Part shown: piece by piece, positions 1 to 8,696 of the stretch | How the letters are laid out: every line of letters begins with the position of its first letter | Position numbering within the stretch: position 1 is the first letter of the stretch | Assembly: GCF_016584085.1 (NCBI RefSeq) | Contig: NZ_NRSJ01000007.1 | Span: forward strand, 87,128-151,127 | Reading direction: 5' to 3' | From: Halochromatium glycolicum | GTDB lineage: Bacteria > Pseudomonadota > Gammaproteobacteria > Chromatiales > Chromatiaceae | DNA: 64,000 nt | Notes under the pieces: model-generated | The model's database searches: none | What the model was told of the DNA's origin: nothing | What the model saw: only the letters and a program-made list of their open reading frames with translations | Translations under genes and position numbers: made by a program

Positions 1-175
1 AAACGGATGTCAAAACAGGGTGGTCAAGAGGGCGCAATCAGGTGCGGCCTCGGCGACTGGACCAAGAGGCCCGATCAGCGCGAGGGCCGAGGCCGCAAAA
101 TGGTGCTGCGGTGCGATGGTCGAAGTCTCACGATCGACAGTCCTTGATCATGCTTGGTGACGCCGGGCGAGCGGT

Positions 176-209
176 GATGCGATCTGGGCTTTGATGCGAT
201 CTGGGCTTT
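176..209. repeat. 17-bp direct tandem duplication
   Basis: The unit GATGCGATCTGGGCTTT occurs twice in perfect head-to-tail order in non-coding DNA. No function is evident; simple slippage or duplication is the likely origin. Confidence 0.85.
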
Positions 210-399
210 GGCGACGTCGGCGACTGCGAATCCCCCAGGCTCACCGTGAATCACGCGGGATTCATCGTCCGGCGTGGCGCCGTGCCATGAACGTTAGCCT
301 AGGCGCGCCGCCAGGCCCAGTCGGATCGACTCCTTCTGATTCCGCGTTCCTTGGGCCTCTGATTGACCATCGACCTCGGCCGACGGTTTCGGCACATAA

Positions 400-556
400 G
401 GCGATTTCTGTCAAGGCTCATACCGCCTTGCTGGTCTTTTCGCTCGCCTTCTTCGTCGCGCCGCCGGTCACATAGCCCGGCTATGCTCCCGGCGACGCTC
501 CTCGAAGGCAAACGACAATCCTGCGCAATTCGGTACGAGCTTTTCCGGCAATCGCC
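400..556 (+). mobile_element. MITE-like element, copy A
   Basis: A 157-bp non-coding element whose ends are GGCGATT and AATCGCC (7-bp terminal inverted repeats, imperfectly extended) and which is flanked on both sides by TAA. A near-identical copy lies inverted at 20480-20636; I count about two mismatches. When both are read in element orientation, copy A is flanked by TAA and copy B by TTA, so the trinucleotide is not part of the element and behaves as a 3-bp target duplication. An internal palindrome (CATAGCC C GGCTATG, 471-485) could form a hairpin. It has no coding capacity, so it would need a transposase in trans. A TWA target is known for some IS5-family (IS1031-like) elements; that link is inference. 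Confidence 0.75.
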
Positions 557-673
557 TAAGGTCTTGGCTGCGCCCGGCCATGGCGCATTGGCAGGCCATG
601 CTGATGAAACCATAGCGGATGTTCACCGACTCTGGCGCTGCGGATTGTCGAGCGCGGTCGTGAAGACGGCGCA

Positions 674-874
674 TTAGCCGCCGCCGACAGCGTGGATGAT
701 CTCGACGCTGTCGCCGGTGCGAAGCTCGTGCTCCGAGAACTGGCTGCGCGGGACGAGCTCACGGTTCACCTCGACCGCCAGCCGGCGGTCGCCAAGACCG
801 AGCTGCTCGATGAGTCCGGACATGCTGATACGCTCCGGAACGTCGGTGGGGGTACCGTTGACGATGATCTGCAT
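674..874 (-). CDS. thiS: ThiS sulfur carrier protein
   Basis: A 66-residue ubiquitin-fold sulfur carrier for the thiazole half of thiamine. The C-terminus is adenylated and converted to a thiocarboxylate, which donates sulfur to thiazole synthase ThiG. The protein begins MQIIVNG and ends HAVGGG, the exposed Gly tail needed for activation. The ATG is preceded by AGGAG about nine bases upstream, which decides the start over longer in-frame options. It is divergent from the acyl-CoA synthetase gene. thiG is not next to it: downstream lies non-coding DNA and the MITE at 400-556, so any thiS-thiG operon is split or elsewhere. Confidence 0.9.
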   Translation of the reverse strand: MQIIVNGTPTDVPERISMSGLIEQLGLGDRRLAVEVNRELVPRSQFSEHELRTGDSVEIIHAVGGG

Positions 875-1010
875 GAGCTGTTGACTCCTGGCGATGCGGT
901 CGTGCTGCTGCATCGATGTGTGAAATGGCGGTTCCTGTGAGCGCGGTTCCTGATCTAGACTGCGCCGCTGAATCGAACGAGAGCTAGCGCCTAACACGAG
1001 GACTCGTCAA

Positions 1011-2831
1011 GTGAAAGGATGGTCCGAGGACCTGATCTCAGTCGAGCACGCGCGAACGCTGGATGGACTCTTCTACCAGCGTGTCCACCGGTCGTCCGAC
1101 CGCACCGCCTACCATTGGTTCGACCGCGCCGATGGGTGCTGGCGCACCCTGACGTGGCGAGAAACGCTCGAGCAGGTCGCGCGCTGGCGTGCAGCGCTGC
1201 AACGGGAATCGCTGAACGCCGGTGATCGGGTCGCTGTGCTGCTGCGCAACTGTCCCGAATGGGTCATCTTCGATCAAGCCGCCCTGTCGCTGGGCCTGGT
1301 CACGGTGCCGCTCTATACCGACGATCGCGCCGATAACGCCGCCCATATCCTGCAAGATGCCGATTGTAAGGTGCTGTTGATCCAGGACGCCAATCGCTGG
1401 AAGCGGCTGGCCCCGGCGATCGGTGAGGCGGTCTACCCCGAACGTGTGCTGATCCTCGAGGACAACGAGCAGACGCGGCGCGTGAGCACCGACGACGAGC
1501 GCGTTGCACTGGTCTCGCAGTGGCTGCCAGCGCAGGGCCAACCCTGGTCGCAGCGCGATGCCGATCCGCAGTCGTTGGCAACCATCGTCTACACCTCGGG
1601 CACCACCGGCCGGCCCAAGGGCGTGATGCTGAGCCATCACAACATCCTCGCCAACGCCCATGCCAGTGTGACCATGCTCGATGTCTACCAGGAGGACCTG
1701 TTCCTGTCCTTCCTGCCGTTGTCGCATACGCTCGAGCGCACCGCCAGTTACTACCTGCCGATGATGACCGGCTCGACGGTCGCCTACGCACGCTCGATCA
1801 ACCAGCTCGCGGACGACCTCCAAACCATCCGTCCGACCGTGATCATCGCGGTGCCGCGCGTCTTCGAGCGTGTCTATCAGCGGCTCAAGGATCAGCTTCA
1901 GGATCGGCCGAAGCCGCTGCGTAAGCTGTTCGAGCTAGCGGTGCGTATCGGCTGGATCGACTTCGAGCGGCGCCAGGGCCGTCGCGGCTGGCATCCGGCG
2001 CTGCTGCTGTGGCCGCTGTTGCGCCGGAAGGTCGCGCGGCCCGTGCTCGAGCGCCTCGGCGGCCGTTTGCGCGCAGCGGTCAGTGGCGGTGCGCCGCTCC
2101 CGTTCGAGGTCGCACGGCTGTTCATCGGGCTCGAGCTGCCGTTGGTGCAGGGCTACGGGCTGACCGAGACCAGCCCGGTGGTCGCAGTCAATCCGCTCGA
2201 GGACAACCGGCCCGACAGTGTCGGGATCCCGTTGCGGGGCATCCAACTGCGCATCGGCGCCGATGACGAGCTGCAGGTCAAGGGACCCTGCAACATGCTC
2301 GGTTACTGGAACAATCACGCGGCGACGGCGCGCATGTTCACCCCGGATGGATGGCTGCGCACCGGCGATCAGGCGCGTATCGCCGATCGCCATGTCTTCA
2401 TCACTGGGCGCATCAAGGACATCCTGGTGCTGTCCAACGGCGAGAAGGTGCCGCCGGCGGACATGGAGATGACCATCGGGCTCGATCCGCTGTTCGATCA
2501 GGTACTGATCGCCGGGGAGGGCCGCTCCTACCTGTCCGCCATCCTGGTCTTGAACGCCGACCTCTGGCCCGGGCTGGCTGGCGAGTATGGCTTGGACCCG
2601 GACAGCCCCGAGAGTCTCGCCCACCCGCCGTTGCTGCGCGACATGCTCAAGCGCATCCGCGACGCACTCGCCAATTTTCCGGGCTATGCCAAGGTACGCC
2701 GCGCCACGCTGACCCTCGAGCCTTGGTCGATCGAGAACGGGATGCTGACCCCGACGATGAAGATCAAGCGCAACCGTGTGCTGGAGCATTATCATGCCGC
2801 GCTGCAGCAGATGTATGCTGAGCACCTCTAG
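1011..2831 (+). CDS. AMP-dependent long-chain acyl-CoA synthetase/ligase
   Basis: A 606-residue member of the adenylate-forming enzyme superfamily, which activates a carboxylate (probably a long-chain fatty acid) to an acyl-AMP and then to acyl-CoA. Visible signatures are the P-loop-like A3 motif YTSGTTGRPKG at about residue 194, QGYGLTETSP near 380, and the GWLRTGD hinge near 450. It starts with GTG after a GAGG sequence; the length suits the ACSBG-like or FadD-like branch. It is divergent from thiS and followed by an octamer repeat array and a tRNA, so it is probably monocistronic. Substrate chain length cannot be read from the sequence. Confidence 0.9.
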   Translation: MKGWSEDLISVEHARTLDGLFYQRVHRSSDRTAYHWFDRADGCWRTLTWRETLEQVARWRAALQRESLNAGDRVAVLLRNCPEWVIFDQAALSLGLVTVPLYTDDRADNAAHILQDADCKVLLIQDANRWKRLAPAIGEAVYPERVLILEDNEQTRRVSTDDERVALVSQWLPAQGQPWSQRDADPQSLATIVYTSGTTGRPKGVMLSHHNILANAHASVTMLDVYQEDLFLSFLPLSHTLERTASYYLPMMTGSTVAYARSINQLADDLQTIRPTVIIAVPRVFERVYQRLKDQLQDRPKPLRKLFELAVRIGWIDFERRQGRRGWHPALLLWPLLRRKVARPVLERLGGRLRAAVSGGAPLPFEVARLFIGLELPLVQGYGLTETSPVVAVNPLEDNRPDSVGIPLRGIQLRIGADDELQVKGPCNMLGYWNNHAATARMFTPDGWLRTGDQARIADRHVFITGRIKDILVLSNGEKVPPADMEMTIGLDPLFDQVLIAGEGRSYLSAILVLNADLWPGLAGEYGLDPDSPESLAHPPLLRDMLKRIRDALANFPGYAKVRRATLTLEPWSIENGMLTPTMKIKRNRVLEHYHAALQQMYAEHL

Positions 2832-2832
2832 T

Positions 2833-2896
2833 GATCAGGAGATCAGGAGATCAGGGGATCAGGGGATCAGGGGATCAGGGGATCAGGGGATCAGGA
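2833..2896. repeat. octamer tandem array, 8 x GATCAGG(G/A)
   Basis: Eight consecutive copies of GATCAGGG or GATCAGGA start one base after the synthetase stop codon and end about 95 bp before tRNA-Gly. Every unit carries a GATC site. Arrays of this type can change length by slippage; no open frame crosses it. Confidence 0.95.
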
Positions 2897-2991
2897 TGAC
2901 TGCGGTGGCTCGCCTTGCTTCAGCATGGGGTCGTCGGTAAGCCGTTCGGACTTGCTGCGGCTGCTTGCCGGCCCTAGAATCGCGATCTTCG

Positions 2992-3065
2992 GCGGGCGTA
3001 GTTCAATGGTAGAACAGGGGCTTCCCAAGCCTCTAATGTGGGTTCGATTCCCATCGCCCGCTCCA
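2992..3065 (+). tRNA. tRNA-Gly (anticodon CCC)
   Basis: A 74-nt cloverleaf can be folded by eye: acceptor GCGGGCG/CGCCCGC, D-stem GTTC/GAAC, anticodon stem GGGGC/GCCTC around loop TTCCCAA, and T-stem GTGGG/CCCAT around TTCGATT. The anticodon CCC reads GGG glycine codons. The CCA end is encoded. It stands alone, 14 bp before the DUF2007 gene. Confidence 0.97.
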
Positions 3066-3079
3066 TCTTCAAGCGTCTC

Positions 3080-3391
3080 ATGCAGCAACTCTATCAGGCA
3101 GCTGACCGGATCGAGGCCCAGCTGCTCCGCGATCTCCTCGACCGTCATCGTATCCAGGCGGCGGTCTTCGGCGATTACCTCTCAGGTGCGGTCGGCGAGC
3201 TGCCGGCGGACGTCTATCCAACCGTCTGGGTGATCGAGGATCGCGACCTCCCCCGCGCCCGCACGGTGCTGCAGGACTGGCAGCGCGAGAATGCCAATCG
3301 GGCTTCGGCGCGCTCTTGGGTCTGCCATGGCTGCGGCGAGCTGCTCGATGGCAGCTTCGATCTCTGCTGGCGCTGCGGGCGGGAGCGCTGA
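3080..3391 (+). CDS. DUF2007 protein with C-terminal zinc ribbon
   Basis: A 103-residue protein. Residues 1-70 match the DUF2007 'putative signal-transducing protein' pattern (YQAADRIEAQLLRDLL, then a GAVGEL segment and DRDLPRARTVL). The C-terminus has two Cys pairs, CHGCGE and CWRCGRE, forming a likely treble-clef or zinc-ribbon knuckle. The start is chosen at MQQLYQ because an upstream in-frame start would lie inside the tRNA. It is separated from the AsmA-like gene by 9 bp and is probably co-transcribed with it. The function of the family is not established. Confidence 0.8.
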   Translation: MQQLYQAADRIEAQLLRDLLDRHRIQAAVFGDYLSGAVGELPADVYPTVWVIEDRDLPRARTVLQDWQRENANRASARSWVCHGCGELLDGSFDLCWRCGRER

Positions 3392-3400
3392 GGGCGTGCG

Positions 3401-5965
3401 ATGATGCCTGCCTGGGCCAAGTTGACTCTCGCGCTTGTGCTCGGCCTGCTGCTGCTAGGGGTCGGTGGCGCAGCGCTCGCGCCGTCTCTGCTCGACAGGG
3501 AGTGGCTGCGGGCCGAGATCGAGGCCGAGATCAGCGCAGCGCTCGGCTATCCGACGACGATCGATCGGATCGCCGTGCTGCGGTTGCTGCCGGCCCCTCG
3601 GGCACGGCTCGACGGCATCCGCATCGTCCAGCCGGGCGCGGCTCCCTTGCCCGAGTCCGTCGCAGCAGCCGATGATCGCCAAGCCCAAGCCCAAGCCCAA
3701 GCCCAAGCCCAAGCCCAAGCCGGCAGTGAACCGGGCCAGCTCGCAACGATCGACGCAGTGGAGCTCCATGCAGCGCTCTGGCCGCTGCTGACCGGTGAGC
3801 TGCGGCTCACCGAGGTCCGCGTCGCGCATCCGGCGCTGTGGCTGCCCCTCTCGCAACCCCTGCCGTCGGCACAGGGGGTGATCCCGCCGCAGATGCGCGA
3901 CGGACAGCCTCGGCAACACCCGACAGAGGTCATGCCGAGGCCGAGTCCGCGAGCACTCAGCCCAGCCAATCAAGACGGATCGAGGCCCGAGGAACCCTCT
4001 GCTCTCGGCTCCAACGGTCGAGGCGAGGCCGGTCAGCCCGTTGCCAATGCCGACCCCGCATCCGCTGCAGTCTCATCCAGGCCGATGCCTGATGACGGAG
4101 AGACGTCTCGCCCCAACGCGGCGGACCAGAGAACGGATGCTGAGGAGCAGCAGCGCAGTGCGCTGAAAGCGGATGGCGTCGATGCGGCAGAGCAGGAGAG
4201 GGCTGAGCCAGGCGACGCTGAGCCCACCTTCGATGCTAGGCCCCCGTCTACTGCCAACCTACCCGTGATCGAGCGTCTCATCGTCCGCGACGGCGAGCTG
4301 ATCCTGCCGCTTCAGCCTACAGATGAGAGAGTGCGGGTCAGCGCGTTAGACCTAACCGCAGCGCCCATCGCGATCGGCCAGGAGGGCCGCCTCGAAGGCC
4401 GCTTTAGGCTCGATTCACCGCATTTCCCGGACGAGGTGCCCGGCACCCTAGAAGCCGACCTGAGCCTGCCGGAGCCCCTGTCGCGCTTGATGTTGTGGCC
4501 GTTGCGATTGCACTTGGGCATCGATGACTCCCTCCGAGCGCCTGCGATCGACGCTGAGGCGGCGGTGACGGTCGAGCTTGCCAGCGGCCGAGTCCTGCTC
4601 GATGACCTGCAGCTGGGCGCCGGTGCGCTCCAGGTGCTGGGCGATGCGGAGCTCGCATCCGCCCCCGAGGGCGCGGCACTCGTTGGGCGGCTTCGGGTCC
4701 CATCCTTCGATCTGAGGGCCTGGCTCAGCGAGGCCTTCGGACTCGCGCTCCCGGGCGATGGCGGGACCTTGCGTCAGACCGCGGTCGCATTCTCGCTGCG
4801 TCAACAGGGCTCGATCCTGGCGCTCGATGAGGTCGAGCTGGACCTGGATGCGATGCGCGCGCACGCTTGGGCGCGGGTGGACCTCGCGGCGGCGGCCGGC
4901 CCAGTGCCGGCGGGCCGCATCGCTGTTTCACTGGATCGGCTCGCGCTCGACCGCTATCTGTTTGCTGGCGCGGCGTCTGGTGACGCGAGCGGTACGACCG
5001 CCGGTACCACGGGTTCCGAGCCGCCGGGTTTGCCGACGGTCGCTGAGGTCCCGAAACGGCCCGATGCACTGGTGCTGAGGCTTGACGCGCGACTGATCGA
5101 GATCGGGGGGCTGCGCTATCGAGCCGTTACCTTGGACGCCGCGGCTGATCAGCGCGGACTCGTGGTCGACGCGGCGGCAGACCTCTATGGCGGTGCATTC
5201 GCAGCCAGCCTCCGTGCGCCCGGTCTAGGTGCCGCTGCGCCTGCTGCGCAAGCCGTAAGCCCCGCCCCTGCCGCTGATCTGCGGCTCGATGCGAGTGCGC
5301 AAGGGGTCGATCTTGGCGCGTTGCTCGCCGATCTGCGCCAAGTGCCGGGCGAGCAGGCACCGGTGAGTGGCACCGCGGAGATCGCGCTCTCGCTGCAGGC
5401 GCCTGCGCTGTCGTTCCCCGCGCTCGAGCCCGACTCGCTCCGCGAGGGCTTGGGCGGCGAGGTCAGCTTTGCCGTGCACGATGGACGCCTGACCCTGGTC
5501 GACCTCCGCCAGCTCCTGACGGGCACCTTGGGGGCGCTGGGCGCCTCGCGCGAGGATATCGAGCAATTGACGCGTTTTGGGGTCTTGAGCGGCTCGGCCA
5601 CTGGTGCGCAAGGGCGTTTCCAGAGCAACGACATTCGGCTGCTCTCGCCGTTCGTCGAGGTCGACGGAGGTGGCGCGTTCGACCTGCCCCGCGAGCAGCT
5701 GGCGCTGAACCTCACCGCCGTCCTGGTGGACCCGCCACAGGGTCGCGGTATCAAGGAGCTGGAGGGCCTCCCGATCCAGGTCCGAGCGCGCGGTGATTGG
5801 GCTGATCCACGTTGGGAGGTCGATGCGGAGCAGGCTCTGAAGCAGGCTGCGCGGCGCTCGCTCGAAGACGACAGCGGCCTGTTCGATCAGCTCGAGGAGC
5901 GAACCGGCATCGAAGGGCTCGGTGATGGTTTGCGGCAGATCCTGCCGGGCTTGCTGGGTCACTAG
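3401..5965 (+). CDS. AsmA family envelope protein
   Basis: An 854-residue protein with one N-terminal membrane anchor (about residues 6-28) and a long periplasmic region. The N-terminal pattern of a membrane helix, then a segment ending GYPTTIDRIAV, and the C-terminal block from about residue 690 (SFAVHDGRLTLVDLRQLL to the end) follow AsmA proteins. These belong to the repeating-beta-groove lipid-transfer or envelope-biogenesis superfamily. Unusual features are an Ala-Gln dipeptide run near residues 93-108 encoded by a hexamer repeat, and a polar low-complexity insert at roughly residues 165-285. The gene follows the DUF2007 gene closely. The exact lipid or outer-membrane role is not known. 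Confidence 0.8.
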   Translation: MMPAWAKLTLALVLGLLLLGVGGAALAPSLLDREWLRAEIEAEISAALGYPTTIDRIAVLRLLPAPRARLDGIRIVQPGAAPLPESVAAADDRQAQAQAQAQAQAQAGSEPGQLATIDAVELHAALWPLLTGELRLTEVRVAHPALWLPLSQPLPSAQGVIPPQMRDGQPRQHPTEVMPRPSPRALSPANQDGSRPEEPSALGSNGRGEAGQPVANADPASAAVSSRPMPDDGETSRPNAADQRTDAEEQQRSALKADGVDAAEQERAEPGDAEPTFDARPPSTANLPVIERLIVRDGELILPLQPTDERVRVSALDLTAAPIAIGQEGRLEGRFRLDSPHFPDEVPGTLEADLSLPEPLSRLMLWPLRLHLGIDDSLRAPAIDAEAAVTVELASGRVLLDDLQLGAGALQVLGDAELASAPEGAALVGRLRVPSFDLRAWLSEAFGLALPGDGGTLRQTAVAFSLRQQGSILALDEVELDLDAMRAHAWARVDLAAAAGPVPAGRIAVSLDRLALDRYLFAGAASGDASGTTAGTTGSEPPGLPTVAEVPKRPDALVLRLDARLIEIGGLRYRAVTLDAAADQRGLVVDAAADLYGGAFAASLRAPGLGAAAPAAQAVSPAPAADLRLDASAQGVDLGALLADLRQVPGEQAPVSGTAEIALSLQAPALSFPALEPDSLREGLGGEVSFAVHDGRLTLVDLRQLLTGTLGALGASREDIEQLTRFGVLSGSATGAQGRFQSNDIRLLSPFVEVDGGGAFDLPREQLALNLTAVLVDPPQGRGIKELEGLPIQVRARGDWADPRWEVDAEQALKQAARRSLEDDSGLFDQLEERTGIEGLGDGLRQILPGLLGH
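3681..3722. repeat. hexamer tandem repeat inside asmA-like gene
   Basis: About seven AAGCCC units in frame, encoding alternating Gln-Ala. Because the unit is a multiple of three, length changes would not shift the frame. Confidence 0.95.
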
Positions 5966-6105
5966 CTGGGTCACTAAGTGGCTGTCCATTTTCTACTTCC
6001 CGATGATCGTCCAACAGTGTCCCTCAAATCGGGAAGACGTTGATGGACGGTTTCTAAGGGTGTCGCGATTCCAGCTCGCGCAGCCGCCGAGGGCCGATAA
6101 GCATT

Positions 6106-6127
6106 TAGAAGCCCTAGCAGAATGCCC
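6106..6127 (-). repeat. 22-bp dispersed repeat, copy 1
   Basis: The reverse complement, GGGCATTCTGCTAGGG followed by CTTCTA, recurs with one mismatch at 23516-23537. Both copies lie in intergenic DNA, here upstream of mutY. Similarity beyond the 22 bp fades quickly. It may be the end of an old mobile element. Confidence 0.6.
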
Positions 6128-6189
6128 TTTACAGGTTTAGAAATCGGTCGCTTGTTCAGGCGGGTCGGGCGTTTCGATCGGGGTGCTTC

Positions 6190-7344
6190 ATGAAGCAGCG
6201 GAAGATGTCTTCGCAGATGCCAGTGAACCCTGCGTTCGGTCCGGAAGACGCACAAGACTTTGCGCAGCGGCTGCTCGCCTGGTTCGATCTACACGGGCGC
6301 CATGACCTGCCCTGGCAACGCGATGCGACGCCGTATCGGGTCTGGGTCTCGGAGATCATGCTGCAGCAGACCCAGGTCGCGGTGGTGGTGCCCTACTTCG
6401 AGCGTTTCATGCAACGCTTTCCGGATGTCGCCGCCCTGGCTGCGGCCGAACAGGACGAGGTGCTGCATCTTTGGTCCGGGCTCGGCTACTACGCCCGCGG
6501 GCGCAATCTGCACCGGGCGGCGCGCATCGTCGCGACCGAGCACCAAGGCCGCCTGCCCGAGTCCATCGAGACCCTGCAGCAACTGCCTGGGATCGGTCGC
6601 TCGACCGCCGGCGCCATCCTGTCACTGGCCTGCGGTCGGCCTCATCCGATCCTGGATGGCAACTGCAAACGGGTCCTCGCTCGCTGCTTCGCCGTGCCGG
6701 GCTGGCCGGGGACGCGCGCGGTCTCGGACCGATTGTGGTCGCTCGCCGAGACCTTGACCCCGGTCGAGCGCGTAGCAGCCTTCAATCAGGCGATGATGGA
6801 CCTGGGTGCGACCCTCTGCACCCGCTCGGCGCCGGCCTGCGATCGTTGTCCGCTGGCGGAGCGCTGCGCCGCTTATGCCGAGGGCTGCCCGAGCGCCTAT
6901 CCGGCGCCGAAGCCGCGCAAGCAGGCGCCGCTGCGGACGGTGCAGCTGCTGCTGATCCGTGACCCCGAAGGCCGAATCATGTTGGAACGGCGCCCACCCG
7001 CCGGGGTTTGGGGCGGTCTCTGGACACCACCAGAGCTGCCGGTGAGCGTCAATCCACAAGACTGGTGCAGCGAGCGCCTGGGCCTCTCGGTGGAGCAACT
7101 TGAAATGTTGCCGCCGCGTCGACATACCTTCAGCCACTTCCAGCTTGCGATGCAGCCGGTGCTGGTTCAGCTTGCGACGGCCCCCATCCGGGTTGCTGAT
7201 GAGTCCGGTTCGGCCTGGGTCGAGCCGGGCAAGCCGGGGAATCTCGGCCTGCCGGCGCCGATCCGCAAGCTGCTCGATGAGCTGATTTCCGATGGACCCC
7301 GGCTGCAGGGCGGGGTCGACCCTGACAATACACGACAGGAGTAG
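6190..7344 (+). CDS. mutY: A/G-specific adenine DNA glycosylase MutY
   Basis: A 384-residue base-excision repair enzyme that removes adenine mispaired with 8-oxoguanine. It shows the helix-hairpin-helix [12 protein letters not shown], the catalytic-Glu region [10 protein letters not shown] near residue 55, and the four-Cys [4Fe-4S] cluster (C-x6-C-x2-C-x5-C, about residues 210-233). A C-terminal NUDIX-like domain that reads 8-oxoG follows from about residue 250. Several in-frame ATGs exist at the N-terminus (6190 and 6205); the first follows GGGGTG. yggX starts 4 bp after its stop, the same gene pair as in E. coli. Confidence 0.95.
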   Translation: MKQRKMSSQMPVNPAFGPEDAQDFAQRLLAWFDLHGRHDLPWQRDATPYRVWVSEIMLQQTQVAVVVPYFERFMQRFPDVAALAAAEQDEVLHLWSGLGYYARGRNLHRAARIVATEHQGRLPESIETLQQLPGIGRSTAGAILSLACGRPHPILDGNCKRVLARCFAVPGWPGTRAVSDRLWSLAETLTPVERVAAFNQAMMDLGATLCTRSAPACDRCPLAERCAAYAEGCPSAYPAPKPRKQAPLRTVQLLLIRDPEGRIMLERRPPAGVWGGLWTPPELPVSVNPQDWCSERLGLSVEQLEMLPPRRHTFSHFQLAMQPVLVQLATAPIRVADESGSAWVEPGKPGNLGLPAPIRKLLDELISDGPRLQGGVDPDNTRQE

Positions 7345-7348
7345 TGCG

Positions 7349-7621
7349 ATGAGCCGTACGGTCAACTGTGTCAAGCTCGGCCACGAGGCCGAGGGGCTGG
7401 ATCGGCCGCCTTACCCCGGCGAGCTCGGCCAGCGTATCTTCGCGAGCGTCTCGAAACAGGCCTGGGCCGACTGGCTCAAGCACCAGACCATGCTCATCAA
7501 CGAGAACCGGCTCAGCCCGATGGACCCGAAGGCGCGCACCTTCCTCGAGGAACAGATGGAGAAATACTTCTTCGGCGAAGGTGCTGAGACGCCCGAGGGC
7601 TATGTGCCGCCGAAGCAGTGA
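7349..7621 (+). CDS. yggX: YggX, probable Fe(2+)-trafficking protein
   Basis: A 90-residue protein matching YggX throughout: [11 protein letters not shown] at the start, [19 protein letters not shown] and the C-terminal EGYVPP. YggX protects iron-sulfur proteins from oxidative damage and may deliver iron. It lies directly behind mutY, itself an Fe-S enzyme, with AGGAG placed to serve the ATG; the two are surely one operon. Confidence 0.95.
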   Translation: MSRTVNCVKLGHEAEGLDRPPYPGELGQRIFASVSKQAWADWLKHQTMLINENRLSPMDPKARTFLEEQMEKYFFGEGAETPEGYVPPKQ

Positions 7622-7737
7622 GGCGGCTTCGGGCGGGCGAGGGTCGGTGGTTGAGCGTGGCAGGTTGAGGATGATCTGTTGAGCGTGGGAGGGGGATGAG
7701 CGCCCGCAGCCCCCCGTTTCCGGTCCGGTGATTCCAG

Positions 7738-7766
7738 CCCGATGGTTCCAAACCCGATGGTTCCAA
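7738..7766. repeat. degenerate 14-15-bp tandem repeat
   Basis: CCCGATGGTTCCAA occurs twice in tandem, with a weaker third copy just upstream, between the convergent yggX and purU genes. No terminator-like T-run was seen with it. Confidence 0.75.
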
Positions 7767-7781
7767 TCCGGGCAACGCGAA

Positions 7782-8636
7782 TCAGGCGAAGACGACGGTC
7801 TTGTTGCCGTGCAGCAGCACCCGGTCCTCGAGGTGATAGCGCAAACCGCGGGCGAGTACCGTCTTCTCGACATCGCGGCCGAGCCGCACCATATCCTCGA
7901 CCGTGTTGTGATGGCCGACCCGGACCACGTCCTGCTCGATGATCGGTCCAGCATCGAGCTCGCTGGTGACATAGTGACAGGTGGCGCCGATCAGCTTCAC
8001 GCCGCGCGCCGACGCCTGGTGATAGGGACGGGCGCCGACGAACGAGGGCAGGAAGCTGTGATGGATGTTGATGATCCGGCCCGGATACTGCTCGCATAGC
8101 TCCGGCGGCAGGATTTGCATATAGCGGGCCAGTACGATCACATCGGCGCGGGCGGACCGGATCGCCGCATTGACGGCCTGGAAATGTGGCGCCTTATCGA
8201 TTGGATTGACCGGGAGATACTGGTAATCGATCCCGTGCCAGGCGACGTAATCGCGCAAGTCCTCATGGTTGGAGAGCACGCAAGGGATATCGAATTCGAG
8301 CTCGCCGCTGCGCCAGCGATAGAGTAGGTCCGAGAGGCAGTGCGCCTGCTTGCTGGCGAGTAGGACCACCCGGCGATTGACGCCGGTGTCGGTTAGGTAC
8401 CAGTGCATTGCGAAGCGAGTCGCGATCGGCTCGAATAGCGCTCGGAAGCGGTCCTCTCCGAACGGCAGCGAGGCCGCCCGCACCACATAGCGCATAAAGA
8501 ACCATTCGCTCTCCGGGTCCGAGTAGTGGTGCGCCTCGGTGATCCAGCCCCCGTGCTGGGCGATGAAATCACTGACGGCGGCAACGATGCCGACCTGATC
8601 AGGGCAGGAGACGACGAGCCGATACGAGCGTTCCAT
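7782..8636 (-). CDS. purU: formyltetrahydrofolate deformylase PurU
   Basis: A 284-residue enzyme that hydrolyses 10-formyl-THF to THF and formate, balancing the one-carbon pool and supplying formate for purine synthesis. An N-terminal ACT regulatory domain (about residues 5-80, CPDQVGIVAAVSDF) precedes a formyltransferase-fold catalytic domain with NIHHSFLPSF and LDAGPIIEQD. Length is normal for the family. Convergent with yggX and 60 bp from the start of the neighbouring lipocalin gene. Confidence 0.95.
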   Translation of the reverse strand: MERSYRLVVSCPDQVGIVAAVSDFIAQHGGWITEAHHYSDPESEWFFMRYVVRAASLPFGEDRFRALFEPIATRFAMHWYLTDTGVNRRVVLLASKQAHCLSDLLYRWRSGELEFDIPCVLSNHEDLRDYVAWHGIDYQYLPVNPIDKAPHFQAVNAAIRSARADVIVLARYMQILPPELCEQYPGRIINIHHSFLPSFVGARPYHQASARGVKLIGATCHYVTSELDAGPIIEQDVVRVGHHNTVEDMVRLGRDVEKTVLARGLRYHLEDRVLLHGNKTVVFA

Positions 8637-8696
8637 GATGGTGAGGTGCTCCAGGTTTGCAGAGGTGTCGGAGTATCATCGGGGCCTGCTGCCGCT

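Larger units (their letters stand above)
1..673. other. non-coding left end with a MITE
   Basis: I see no convincing gene from the window edge to the 3' end of thiS. The stretch holds a short 17-bp tandem duplication and a 157-bp inverted-repeat element, listed separately. The remaining open frames are short, arginine-rich and resemble no family I know. Confidence 0.6.

Noticed and set aside
2891..3148. An 85-codon minus-strand frame with recognisable-looking peptide GDGNRTHIRGLGSPCSTIELRPP
   Set aside because: This is the well-known spurious translation of a reverse-complemented tRNA-Gly gene.
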